A model generated the notes under the pieces. That model ran no database searches and was not told where the DNA came from. It saw only the letters and a list, made by a program, of their open reading frames with translations. From Mycobacterium sp. 3519A (lineage in GTDB: Bacteria > Actinomycetota > Actinomycetes > Mycobacteriales > Mycobacteriaceae): a stretch of 64,000 nucleotides of DNA. Location of the stretch: assembly GCF_900240945.1 (NCBI RefSeq), contig NZ_OESG01000013.1:1900888-1964887 (forward strand), given 5' to 3'. Numbering within the stretch: the stretch's first letter is position 1; the number at the start of each line of letters is the position of its first letter. The position numbers were made by a program, and so were the translations under genes. This document shows positions 24,790-32,889 of this stretch, one piece after another.

Positions 24790-26364
24790 ATGGCGGAGAA
24801 CAAGCGGGCAGTCGGATCGGTCACCTATCGGGACGCAGAACACGGTTATTTCGAGCGGCGCAAGCTGCGCAGGCACGCCGCGTTCTGGTCGCTGTGGGCG
24901 CTCGGCGTCGGCGCAGTGATCTCGGGGGATTTCTACGGCTGGAATGTCGGCCTGGACGCCGGCGGCTTCGGCGGCCTGCTGATCGCGGGCGTGATCATCA
25001 CGGTGATGTATTACGGCCTGTGCTACAGCATCGCCGAGATGTCGCCTGCGTTGCCGCACACGGGCGGCGCGTACTCGTTCTCGCGGTCCGCGATGGGGCC
25101 GTGGGGCGGTTTCATCACCGGTCTCGCCGAGAACATGGAATACGTCATCACCCCCGCGGTGGTGGTGAGTGCGATGGGATTCCTGTCCCACGACATCGTC
25201 GTCGAGCTCGTCGCGACCGACGGATGGTGGAACAGCCCCGTGTTGTGGGCCGCGGTGTTCTACATCATCTTCGTCGGCATCAACATCATGGGCATAGAGA
25301 TCACCATGCGCTTCACCGTGGTGATCACGGTGTCGGCGCTCGCCATCCTCGGATTCTTCTATCTCGCAGTACTTTTCTCCGGCAAGTTCGACTTCAGCCT
25401 GCTGACCAACATCCCGCCGGAGGAGGGCGGCAGCAGTTTCCTGCCGAAGGGCATCGCGGGTATCTTCCCCGCCCTGCCGTTCGCGATCTGGTTTTATCTG
25501 GCGATCGAGGAACTGCCGCTGGCCGCTGAGGAATCGCACGATCCGAAGCGCGACATCCCACGTGCGACGATCTGGGGTCTGAACACGCTGGTGCTGTTTG
25601 CGATACTGACCCTGTTCCTGAACACCGGTGTCGGGGGCGGCGCGGCGGCCATCGGCACCTCGGCGACGCCGTTGTTCGACGGGTTCAAGGCGGTGTTCGG
25701 CGACGGCACCGGTGCCGCGGTGCTGGCCACCATCGGATTGATCGGGCTGATCGCGAGCTTCTTCACGATCATCTACGCCTACGGGCGCAACACCTATTCG
25801 CTTTCTCGCGCAGGCTATTTCCCGCAGGTGTTGTCGATCACCCATCCGAAACGGCACACCCCGTACGTCGCGCTGATCGCAGGCGCGATCGTCGGGTTCC
25901 TGCTCGTGTGGCTGATGTACCTGCTCGGCCAGAGCGAGAATGCGCTCGCCGGCAAGATCGTCGGTGCGCTGCTGTACATGGCCGTGTTCGGCGCGGTGAT
26001 CTCCTACTTCATGCAGTGCATGTCGTTCATCATGTTGCGGCGCAAACTGCCGAACATCGAACGGCCGTACCGCAGTCCGTGGGGCGTCGGCGGTGCCGCC
26101 GTCGCGGGATTCATCGCGCTCGTCGCACTGATTTCGCTGTTCTTCAACGCCGACTACCGGCCCGGCGTGGTCGGCACGCTGGTCTACTTCGTGATCGGCC
26201 TGCTCTACTTCGCGATCGTGGGCAGGCACAAGCTGGTGCTCTCACCTGAAGAGGAGTTCGCGCTGTCGCACGGGCAGTACGGCGTGAATCTCGACAAGGA
26301 GGGCTACGGCGCGATGTCGGCGACCGAGATCAAGACCGACGACACGAAGTCCACGTCAGCGTGA
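24790..26364 (+). CDS. Ethanolamine-permease-like APC transporter
   Basis: A 524-residue permease with about twelve membrane spans. The N-terminal region (VGSVTYRDAEHGYFERRKLRRHA followed by ALGVGAVISGDFYGWN) and PHTGGAYSFSRSAMGPWGG are characteristic of the ethanolamine permease family (EutP/EatA type). The cytoplasmic segment LAAEESHDPKRDIPRA is also family-like. ATG 24790 is chosen because a strong AAGGAGGG lies 5 bases upstream; an in-frame ATG at 24742 has no such site. A kinase gene follows 13 bp later. The imported amine need not be ethanolamine itself. Confidence 0.88.
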   Translation: MAENKRAVGSVTYRDAEHGYFERRKLRRHAAFWSLWALGVGAVISGDFYGWNVGLDAGGFGGLLIAGVIITVMYYGLCYSIAEMSPALPHTGGAYSFSRSAMGPWGGFITGLAENMEYVITPAVVVSAMGFLSHDIVVELVATDGWWNSPVLWAAVFYIIFVGINIMGIEITMRFTVVITVSALAILGFFYLAVLFSGKFDFSLLTNIPPEEGGSSFLPKGIAGIFPALPFAIWFYLAIEELPLAAEESHDPKRDIPRATIWGLNTLVLFAILTLFLNTGVGGGAAAIGTSATPLFDGFKAVFGDGTGAAVLATIGLIGLIASFFTIIYAYGRNTYSLSRAGYFPQVLSITHPKRHTPYVALIAGAIVGFLLVWLMYLLGQSENALAGKIVGALLYMAVFGAVISYFMQCMSFIMLRRKLPNIERPYRSPWGVGGAAVAGFIALVALISLFFNADYRPGVVGTLVYFVIGLLYFAIVGRHKLVLSPEEEFALSHGQYGVNLDKEGYGAMSATEIKTDDTKSTSA

Positions 26365-26377
26365 GCTGAGGCGTGCC

Positions 26378-27844
26378 GTGTCCCTGGTCCTGGGAGTCGA
26401 CGTCGGCTCGCAGAGCATCAAGGTCGTCCTCGTCGACGAGAGTGGCGACGTGATCTCCACCGGCGCGGCCGCCCTGAGCATGACCCATGCGCACGACGGC
26501 TGGGCCGAGCAGGACCCGCAAAGGTATTGCACCGCACTGCGAGACGCCGTGTGCGCGGCGACGGCCGAGGTCGATTCGTCGCGGGTGACGGCGATCGGCC
26601 TCGGCAGCCAGGTCGACGGTGTGGTCGCCTGCGATGCCGACGGCGCGCCGCTGCGAGGCGCGATCATCTGGCTGGACAAGCGGGCCACCGAGCAGTGTGA
26701 CCAACTGGTGGCCGCGGTCGGCGAGGAGGCGTTGGCCGAGCGGACGGGCCTGGTCGCCGACGCCTCACACAGCGCACCGAAGATGATGTGGATCCGCGAC
26801 CACGAACCCTCGGTGTGGCAGCGCACGGCGACGCTGGCGCCCGTCGGGTCGTATCTGCTGCATCACCTGACCGGTATCCACGCCCAGGACGCCGCCAACG
26901 CGTCGTCGACCATGGTGTATGACGTCAGCCGCGGTGACTTCGACGAAATGCTGTGCACCGCAGCAGGTCTGGATTCGTCGATGTTCGCGCCGGTGCGCCG
27001 GTCCACCGATGTGGCAGGCACGCTGCTGCCGGACGTGGCTGCGGATTTCGGGCTGTCCCCGGCATGCGAGGTCGTCGTCGGCACCGGTGACGAGCACGCC
27101 GCGTCGGTGGGTGCAGGCGCGATCGAGTCCGGTGTGGTCGTCGACGTCACCGGCACCGCCGAACCGGTGACCACGGCGTCCGACGCTCCGGTGCGCGACC
27201 CGCTGGGCCTCGTCGAGACGCACGGTCATGCGGTGCCCGGTGCCTGGCTGATCGAGAATCCCGGATTCGTCAGCGGCGGAAGCACTCTCTGGCTGGCCGG
27301 GCTGCTCGGGGTGCCGCAGGCCGACGTCTTCCCGTTGGCCTGCACCGCGCCCGCGGCCAGTGCAGGGGTGCTGTTCCTGCCCGCGCTGTCCGGGGCGACG
27401 GCGCCGCGGTGGAACGACAAGATGCGGGGTGGGCTGCTCGGCCTTGCGATGAACCACACCCCGGCGCATATCGCCAGGGCGGTGCTCGAGGGATGCGCAT
27501 ACGCGTTGCGCGACATCGTCGAACGCCCCGACGCGATGGGGCTGGGCCGTGGCGAGGTCCGCATCGTCGGCGGCGGTGCGCGCGACAACCTGTGGGCGAT
27601 GATCAAAGCCAGCGTGCTGGGCAGGCCGGTGCGCCGGGTGCTGACCGAGGAGGCCACCGCGGTCGGGGCCGCGATGGTCGCCGGCGTCGGCACCGGGTTC
27701 TTCGCCGACTTCACCGCGGCGTCGAGCGCTGTCCGACTCGCCCCAACCGCGATCGAACCCGACCCGGAGGCGTGCAAGACCTACGCGGAGGCCTACCAGC
27801 GCTACCTGGCCGCGTTCGACGCTGTCGAATCGGCGCTGGGATGA
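26378..27844 (+). CDS. FGGY-family carbohydrate kinase (xylulokinase-like)
   Basis: A 488-residue kinase with the N-terminal phosphate-binding segment VLGVDVGSQSIKVVLVDESG, the substrate-region motif AIIWLDKRATEQCDQL near residue 95, and the C-terminal EVRIVGGGARDNLWAMIKA adenosine-binding signature. Length and motifs are nearest xylulokinase, but xylulose is not implied by the neighbours. It begins with GTG 14 bp after the ethanolamine-permease-like gene, and its stop overlaps the next ATG. A kinase for a polyol or ketose in an amine-uptake operon is unusual; see the findings. Confidence 0.88.
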   Translation: MSLVLGVDVGSQSIKVVLVDESGDVISTGAAALSMTHAHDGWAEQDPQRYCTALRDAVCAATAEVDSSRVTAIGLGSQVDGVVACDADGAPLRGAIIWLDKRATEQCDQLVAAVGEEALAERTGLVADASHSAPKMMWIRDHEPSVWQRTATLAPVGSYLLHHLTGIHAQDAANASSTMVYDVSRGDFDEMLCTAAGLDSSMFAPVRRSTDVAGTLLPDVAADFGLSPACEVVVGTGDEHAASVGAGAIESGVVVDVTGTAEPVTTASDAPVRDPLGLVETHGHAVPGAWLIENPGFVSGGSTLWLAGLLGVPQADVFPLACTAPAASAGVLFLPALSGATAPRWNDKMRGGLLGLAMNHTPAHIARAVLEGCAYALRDIVERPDAMGLGRGEVRIVGGGARDNLWAMIKASVLGRPVRRVLTEEATAVGAAMVAGVGTGFFADFTAASSAVRLAPTAIEPDPEACKTYAEAYQRYLAAFDAVESALG

Positions 27845-29196
27845 TCACTGTTCCCGACCCGGCGAAGCTGCTGGCTGATCTGCGCACCGCCGGTCACGAC
27901 GGGCTGCCCGAGGTCGACGTCCGGATCGGAAAGTCGGTGTTGAACACCGCAATCGCCGACAGCATCGACAGGTTCGTCGGCAGGGAGCCGTTGATCCTCA
28001 GCGACGGCGGACCCTACCGCACACCGGACGGGCCGGTGGTGGATCGGCTCGCGAACCACCTCGGCTGCCGCGTGGTGCAACTCGGCACCGGGACGGTGAA
28101 GGCCGACGAGGAGACCGTCGACCGGGCCGTCGGCGAGGTGGGCGAACACCGGCTGCTGATCTCCGTCGGATCGGGGACGCTCACCGACATCGCGAAGGTC
28201 GCCGCGCAACGCACCGGCAACCACCACGTCGCGGTCCAAACCGCGTGCAGCATCAACGGTTTCATCGCCGACCGCAGCGTGCTGGTGATCGCGGGTGCCA
28301 AGCGCACCGTGCGGTCGCGGTGGCCCGACGTGCTGGTCGCCGACACCGACATTCTGGTTGCGGCGCCATGGCAATTGAATCTGGCTGGGGTGGGCGACCT
28401 TTCGACGGTGCCCAACGCGGTGGCCGAGTGGCGGCTGGCCGCCCGGCTGGGGCACGGCCCGCCGTACACCGCGGCCGTCGTCGACGACGTGCTCGCGGCG
28501 GGCCCGACCCTGCCCGCGCTGGCCCGCGCGGCACGCGACGGCGAACCTGACGGAATCGCCGATCTGGCAAGGCTGCTGGCGGTCAGCGGCCTTTCGATGG
28601 GCATCGTCGGGTCGACGGCGCCCGCGTCGGGCACCGAGCACGCGGTGTCGCATCTGATGGAGATGGCGCGCGGCCGCCAGGGCAGGCCTGCCGCGGCGCA
28701 CGGGATGCAGGTCACGGTCGCGACCAGGTTGGCGGTGCGGGTCTGGCAGTTGGTGGACGCCACGATCCGCTCCGGAGACGCGAAGGTGCAGGTTCCCGAC
28801 GAGGCGACAAGCCGCGATGCCGTCGCACGCGCATTCGCCGACTTCGACCAGCAGACCGCCGAGGAATGCTGGACGGCGTACTCGGCCAAGCGCGAATGGT
28901 TGCTGGCGCACCAATCCGCGGTCGAGACGGTGATTTCCGAGTGGGACGAGTTCTCGCGGTCGCTGGTGCTGGCCTCGCCGGAGGAGTTCGACGAGATCGG
29001 CAGGGCCAGCGGGTTGCCCAGCCGGGCGCAGGACCTCGGCGACGGCTACGACGACGAGCTGTTGTGGTGGGCGTTGCGGAATTCGCATCTGCTGCGGGAA
29101 CGGATTTCGATCACCGACCTCGCCGACCTTCTCGGCGTGTGGTCGGACGACACGGCGCGGTCGATCGTGGCCGACGCCGCCAACGCAACCGGATAG
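27841..29196 (+). CDS. Iron-type dehydrogenase, sn-glycerol-1-phosphate dehydrogenase (AraM/EgsA)-like
   Basis: A 451-residue member of the dehydroquinate-synthase/iron alcohol dehydrogenase fold. The NAD-binding segment is LISVGSGTLTDIAKVAA and the substrate region HVAVQTACSINGF. Metal ligands are visible as His267 in SGTEHAVSH and His287 in AAHGMQV. This is the pattern of sn-glycerol-1-phosphate dehydrogenases such as Bacillus AraM. Known enzymes interconvert dihydroxyacetone phosphate and glycerol-1-phosphate; here it may act on the product of the preceding kinase. ATGA overlap with the kinase gene indicates tight coupling. Confidence 0.82.
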   Translation: MITVPDPAKLLADLRTAGHDGLPEVDVRIGKSVLNTAIADSIDRFVGREPLILSDGGPYRTPDGPVVDRLANHLGCRVVQLGTGTVKADEETVDRAVGEVGEHRLLISVGSGTLTDIAKVAAQRTGNHHVAVQTACSINGFIADRSVLVIAGAKRTVRSRWPDVLVADTDILVAAPWQLNLAGVGDLSTVPNAVAEWRLAARLGHGPPYTAAVVDDVLAAGPTLPALARAARDGEPDGIADLARLLAVSGLSMGIVGSTAPASGTEHAVSHLMEMARGRQGRPAAAHGMQVTVATRLAVRVWQLVDATIRSGDAKVQVPDEATSRDAVARAFADFDQQTAEECWTAYSAKREWLLAHQSAVETVISEWDEFSRSLVLASPEEFDEIGRASGLPSRAQDLGDGYDDELLWWALRNSHLLRERISITDLADLLGVWSDDTARSIVADAANATG

Positions 29197-29206
29197 GAGC
29201 GCTGCC

Positions 29207-29899
29207 GTGTCCAACTTCGTGTTCATGCTGACCCACGGCGACAGGACCGTCGAACACGCCGCCGATGTGGTGCCGCAACTGGCAGACACCGGACTGCGGT
29301 ACATCGGGTTCAAAGATGTCGGCGCCGACGCACCGCGACAGCGGGCGTTGACGGCACTGGCCCACGACGCCGGGTTCGAGGTGATGCTGGAAGTGGTGTC
29401 GACCAGTAAGGAGGAGGAGTTGGCGTCGCTGCGTGCGGCGGCCGCGGCAGGCGTCGACTGGGTGCTCGGCGGCACGCACGCCGCCGAGGGGGCCGACATC
29501 GTGCCCGACACCGTGCGCTACTGCCCGTTCCCAGGAAGGGTCGTCGACCATCCGAGCGTGCTGCTGGGCAGCATCGACGAAATCGCGTCAGACGCCGAAA
29601 GGCTCACGGCGATGGACCATGTCAGCGGACTGGATCTGTTGGCGTACCGTCATCCGACCGCCGATCACGAGGCGTTGATCCGTGCGGTGGTCGCGCGTTC
29701 GCGCGGCACGGTGATCGTGGCCGGGTCGATCGCGAGCATCGACCGTGTGCTGGCCGTGCGCGAGGCAGGCGCGTGGGGCTTCACCATCGGCAGTGCGATA
29801 TTCGACGGCATGCTGCCCGGCGCACCGTCGGTGCCCGATCAGGTGCGCGGTGTGCTCGCGGCGGCCACCGCCGACGCCGCCGGGACGAGCCGGACGTAG
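29207..29899 (+). CDS. Unrecognised TIM-barrel-like protein
   Basis: A 230-residue soluble protein. The alternation of strands and helices, with strand-like segments FVFMLTHGD, YIGFKDVG, VMLEVVST, WVLGGTHAAE, DLLAYRHP, TVIVAGSIAS and GFTIGSAIFDG, and the phosphate-binding-like C-terminal pair AGSI/GSAIF, point to a (beta/alpha)8 barrel of the HisA/indole-glycerol-phosphate or pentulose-phosphate epimerase kind. I do not recognise the family. It starts with GTG 10 bp after the dehydrogenase gene, preceded by TAGGAGCG, and is followed by a GntR gene. A lyase, epimerase or isomerase acting on the phosphorylated product of the operon is a guess from context. Confidence 0.6.
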   Translation: MSNFVFMLTHGDRTVEHAADVVPQLADTGLRYIGFKDVGADAPRQRALTALAHDAGFEVMLEVVSTSKEEELASLRAAAAAGVDWVLGGTHAAEGADIVPDTVRYCPFPGRVVDHPSVLLGSIDEIASDAERLTAMDHVSGLDLLAYRHPTADHEALIRAVVARSRGTVIVAGSIASIDRVLAVREAGAWGFTIGSAIFDGMLPGAPSVPDQVRGVLAAATADAAGTSRT

Positions 29900-29909
29900 G
29901 CTTTTGCCC

Positions 29910-30647
29910 GTGTCCGGCCGAACCCTGCTTGCCGACCGGTTGCGTGATGAGCTGCTGGCGGAGATCTCCGGTGCGCAGTTGCAGCCGGGGGCGAAGCTGC
30001 CGACCGAGGGCGAACTGGCCAAGCGGTTCAAGGTATCTCGCGCGACGGTGCGAGAAGCGGTCCGCGGACTGGTGGAAGCCGGGTACGTCACCCGGCGTCG
30101 TGGTTCGGGCAGTTACGTCACCGAGCGTCGCAGGATGCCGCACGGCTTGGACTCGACGCTGAGCTACCTCGCGATGATCGAGACGGCGGGCGCGCACGCC
30201 GGGATGCGTGTTCTCGCGGCCGCCTTCGAACAGAGCTGTGGGGACGACGCGCCGCTGCAACTGCGACCCGGTGAAACTGTGCTGGCGGTCGAACGGGTGC
30301 GTACCGCCGACGACCAACCGGTGATCTACTCGCTTGATCGCATCCCGGCCCGGCTGTTGCGCCCCGGCCTCGATCTGACCGAGCTGGACCCGTCGCTGTT
30401 CGCGTTGCTCAGCTCCTGCGGCCACGCCGCCGACCACGCAACCGCGACGCTGCGGGCGGTCGCCAGCACCAGCCACACCGCGAAGGTGCTCGGGATCCGG
30501 CGGGGCAGGCCGCTGCTGTACATCGAGGAGATCGACTACGGCCGCGACGGCACGCCGGTGATGCTGTCGCGGGAGTGGCACGTGTCCGAAGCCTTCGACG
30601 TGCGGATCAACCGCAGGGCGACCAGTGTCCGCGCATCCACGGCATAG
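29910..30647 (+). CDS. GntR-family regulator with UTRA domain
   Basis: A 245-residue regulator. The N-terminal winged helix contains GAKLPTEGELAKRFKVSRATVREAVRGL followed by GYVTRRRGSGSYVTE. The C-terminal part (about 90-240) is a UTRA-type effector domain (LRPGETVLAVERVRTADDQPVIYS, ending VMLSREWHVSEAFDVRINR). GTG 29910 lies 10 bp after the TIM-barrel gene stop, so it is the last gene of the permease-kinase-dehydrogenase operon and probably regulates it. The shared motif at 24600 and 30656 is a candidate target, but it does not match the usual UTRA-GntR consensus GTnTAnAC. Confidence 0.88.
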   Translation: MSGRTLLADRLRDELLAEISGAQLQPGAKLPTEGELAKRFKVSRATVREAVRGLVEAGYVTRRRGSGSYVTERRRMPHGLDSTLSYLAMIETAGAHAGMRVLAAAFEQSCGDDAPLQLRPGETVLAVERVRTADDQPVIYSLDRIPARLLRPGLDLTELDPSLFALLSSCGHAADHATATLRAVASTSHTAKVLGIRRGRPLLYIEEIDYGRDGTPVMLSREWHVSEAFDVRINRRATSVRASTA

Positions 30648-30655
30648 GCAGAAAT

Positions 30656-30679
30656 CTATTGGTCGGGTAACCTACCTTT
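30656..30679 (+). promoter_or_regulatory. Regulatory motif upstream of glnA4, shared with the permease operon
   Basis: CTATTGGTC-n-GG-nnn-CCTACCTTT matches 24600-24623 at 20 of 24 positions. It ends 70 bp before the glnA4 ATG and begins 8 bp after the GntR stop. In this copy the central part reads GGT-n6-ACC, a small inverted repeat. Confidence 0.55.
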
Positions 30680-30732
30680 AGCGTGAGAATTCGGTAAATC
30701 TCCAAGGTCAGGCAGGCGGGAGGCGGTTTCCA

Positions 30733-30753
30733 ATGGTTGACTTCTCGTCATGA
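30733..30753 (+). CDS. Six-codon leader ORF overlapping the glnA4 start
   Basis: ATG 30733 opens a six-codon reading frame (MVDFSS) whose TGA (30751-30753) overlaps the glnA4 ATG as ATGA. A strong ribosome-binding sequence GGGAGGCGG (30718-30726) is optimally placed for this mini-ORF, whereas glnA4 has no good site directly upstream. Translation of glnA4 may therefore depend on termination-reinitiation at the leader. Confidence 0.5.
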   Translation: MVDFSS

Positions 30754-32123
30754 CTGGCATGCTGTCGCAATCAGAGCTCGAGTCGCTGGTCGCAGCGGGC
30801 GACATCGACACCGTCATCGTGGCGTTCTGCGATATGCAGGGCAGGCTGACCGGTAAGCGGGTGTCGGCCCGGCTGTTCGTCGAGGACGTCGCCGCCCATG
30901 GGTGCGAGTGTTGTAACTATCTGCTGGCGGTCGACGTCGACATGAACACCGTCGACGGATATGCGATCTCGAGCTGGGAGACCGGCTACGGCGACATGGT
31001 GATGACGCCGGACTTCGCCACGCTGCGGCTGATTCCGTGGCTGCCCGGCACCGCGCTGGTGATGGCGGACCTGTCGTGGACCGACGGCACGCCGGTGACG
31101 CAGGCGCCGCGCAGCATCCTGAACCGTCAGATCGACCGGCTCGCGGAGAAGGGCCTGGTGCCCTACGTCGGCACCGAACTGGAGTTCATGGTGTTCGACG
31201 ACGGCTTCCGCGAAGCATGGGCGAAGGGATACCGCGGGCTGACCCCTGCCACCGACTACAACGTCGACTACGCGATGTTGGCGTCGACGCGAATGGAGCC
31301 GCTGCTGCGCGACATCCGGCTCGGCATGGAGGGCGCCGGAATGTACTGCGAGGGCGTCAAAGGCGAATGCAACTACGGCCAGCAGGAGATCGCGTTCCGC
31401 TACGACCATGCCCGGCTGACGTGTGACAACCACACCATCTACAAGAACGGTGCCAAGGAGATCGCCGACAAGCACGGCAAGAGCCTGACGTTCATGGCGA
31501 AATTCGATGAGCGCGAGGGCAACAGCTGCCACATCCACATCTCGCTGCGCGGCATTGACAACGAGGGCCGGCCTGGTGTTCCTGTGTTCGCCGACGACCA
31601 GGATGAACTCGGGATGTCGCCGATGTTCCGCAGCTTCATCGCGGGACAGTTGGCCACCATGCGGGAGCTGACGCTGTTCTACGCGCCGAACATCAACTCC
31701 TACAAGCGGTTCGTCGAGGGCAGCTTCGCGCCGACGGCGATCGCGTGGGGTCTTGACAACCGCACGTGTGCGCTGCGCGTCGTCGGCCACGGACACGGGA
31801 TGCGGATGGAGAACAGGGCGCCTGGCGGCGATGTGAACCAGTACCTCGCCGTGTCGGCGCTGATCGCGGGTGGACTGTACGGTATCGAACGCGAGTTGGA
31901 GCTGCCGGAAGCGTTGGAGGGCAACGCCTATACATCCGGTGCGGAGCGGCTGCCGACCACGTTGGCCGAAGCGGCGGCGCTGTTCGCCAAGTCCGAGGTG
32001 GCGCGGGAGGCGTTCGGCGACGACGTGGTCGAGCACTACTTGAACAACGCGCGGGTGGAACTCAACGCGTACAACAGCGCGGTGACGGATTGGGAAAGGG
32101 TGCGCGGCTTTGAACGCCTTTGA
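30750..32123 (+). CDS. glnA4: Glutamine synthetase-like enzyme GlnA4
   Basis: A 457-residue glutamine-synthetase-fold ligase. Conserved catalytic-domain segments are visible: YVGTELEFMVFDDGFR (Glu pair), EGVKGECNYGQQEIAF, GNSCHIHISLRG and the glutamate loop NRTCALRVVGHGHGMRMENRAPGGDVN. It is the GlnA4 type rather than the ammonia-assimilating GlnA1. In Streptomyces coelicolor GlnA4 is known to gamma-glutamylate ethanolamine and GlnA3 to act on polyamines. The order glnA4 - gamma-glutamyl hydrolase - aldehyde dehydrogenase - SDR and the nearby ethanolamine-permease-like gene support an amine or amino-alcohol substrate here. A short leader ORF overlaps the start. Confidence 0.92.
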   Translation: MTGMLSQSELESLVAAGDIDTVIVAFCDMQGRLTGKRVSARLFVEDVAAHGCECCNYLLAVDVDMNTVDGYAISSWETGYGDMVMTPDFATLRLIPWLPGTALVMADLSWTDGTPVTQAPRSILNRQIDRLAEKGLVPYVGTELEFMVFDDGFREAWAKGYRGLTPATDYNVDYAMLASTRMEPLLRDIRLGMEGAGMYCEGVKGECNYGQQEIAFRYDHARLTCDNHTIYKNGAKEIADKHGKSLTFMAKFDEREGNSCHIHISLRGIDNEGRPGVPVFADDQDELGMSPMFRSFIAGQLATMRELTLFYAPNINSYKRFVEGSFAPTAIAWGLDNRTCALRVVGHGHGMRMENRAPGGDVNQYLAVSALIAGGLYGIERELELPEALEGNAYTSGAERLPTTLAEAAALFAKSEVAREAFGDDVVEHYLNNARVELNAYNSAVTDWERVRGFERL

Positions 32124-32889
32124 CGCGAGAAGCGAAGGCGGATCGCGCAGATACAGACCTGTCATCGGTCTCACCACCTATCTGCAGCAGGCACAGACCG
32201 GCGTGTGGGATGTGCGGGCCAGCTTCCTGCCCGCGATCTACTTCGAAGGGGTCAACCTGGCCGGGGGAGTCGCCACGCTGCTACCGCCACAGCCGGTCGA
32301 TGCCGACATCGCCTCGCGGATCCTCGACGGGCTGGACGGGCTGATCATCACCGGCGGCCGGGACGTCACCCCGGAAAGCTATGGCCAGCAACCGCATCCG
32401 GCCACCGACGAGGCGGTGGCGGACAACCGGCAGCGCGACGCGCTGGAGTTCGCGTTGGCCGAGGGGGCCATCCGGCGCGGCATGCCGCTGCTGGGCATCT
32501 GCCGCGGCGCGCAGGTGATCAACGTCGCGCTCGGCGGCACGCTGCATCAGCACCTGCCCGACGTCATCGGCCACACGCATCACCAGCAGGGCAACGCGGT
32601 GTTCTCGACGTCGGCGGTGCGCACCGTGCCGGGCACCCGGTTGGCGTCGCTGATCGGCGAGTCGTCGGATGCGCAGTGCTATCACCATCAGGCGATCGAC
32701 CGGCTCGGCGAGGGACTGGTCATCAGCGCACAGGACAGCGACGGCGTGATCGAGGCCGTCGAGATCCCCGGTGACAACTTCGTTTTGGCGGTGCAGTGGC
32801 ATCCCGAGGAACGGCTTGATGATCTACGGCTGTTCGCCGCGGTGGTGGAGGCGGCGGCGGCATATGCAAAGGAGAAAGTGGACGCGTGA
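32110..32889 (+). CDS. Gamma-glutamyl amine hydrolase (class I glutaminase-like, PuuD type)
   Basis: A 259-residue triad hydrolase of the peptidase C26 family. The nucleophile Cys131 lies in LGICRGAQVINVALGG, and His231 with Glu233 in VQWHPEERL. The oxyanion segment IITGGRDVTPE is present. Members such as E. coli PuuD cleave gamma-glutamyl-GABA to release the carboxylic product and glutamate, which fits the last step of a gamma-glutamylation pathway with glnA4. The start is TTG 32110, overlapping the glnA4 3' end by 14 bp; no ATG or GTG lies before the conserved region. It corresponds to Rv2859c. Confidence 0.88.
   Translation: MNAFDARSEGGSRRYRPVIGLTTYLQQAQTGVWDVRASFLPAIYFEGVNLAGGVATLLPPQPVDADIASRILDGLDGLIITGGRDVTPESYGQQPHPATDEAVADNRQRDALEFALAEGAIRRGMPLLGICRGAQVINVALGGTLHQHLPDVIGHTHHQQGNAVFSTSAVRTVPGTRLASLIGESSDAQCYHHQAIDRLGEGLVISAQDSDGVIEAVEIPGDNFVLAVQWHPEERLDDLRLFAAVVEAAAAYAKEKVDA

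Noticed and set aside
30656..30679. Shared motif as a classical FadR operator
   Set aside because: FadR-type sites have GT and AC separated by three bases; here GGT and ACC are six apart and the 24600 copy lacks the ACC. A GntR target remains possible but not by consensus.
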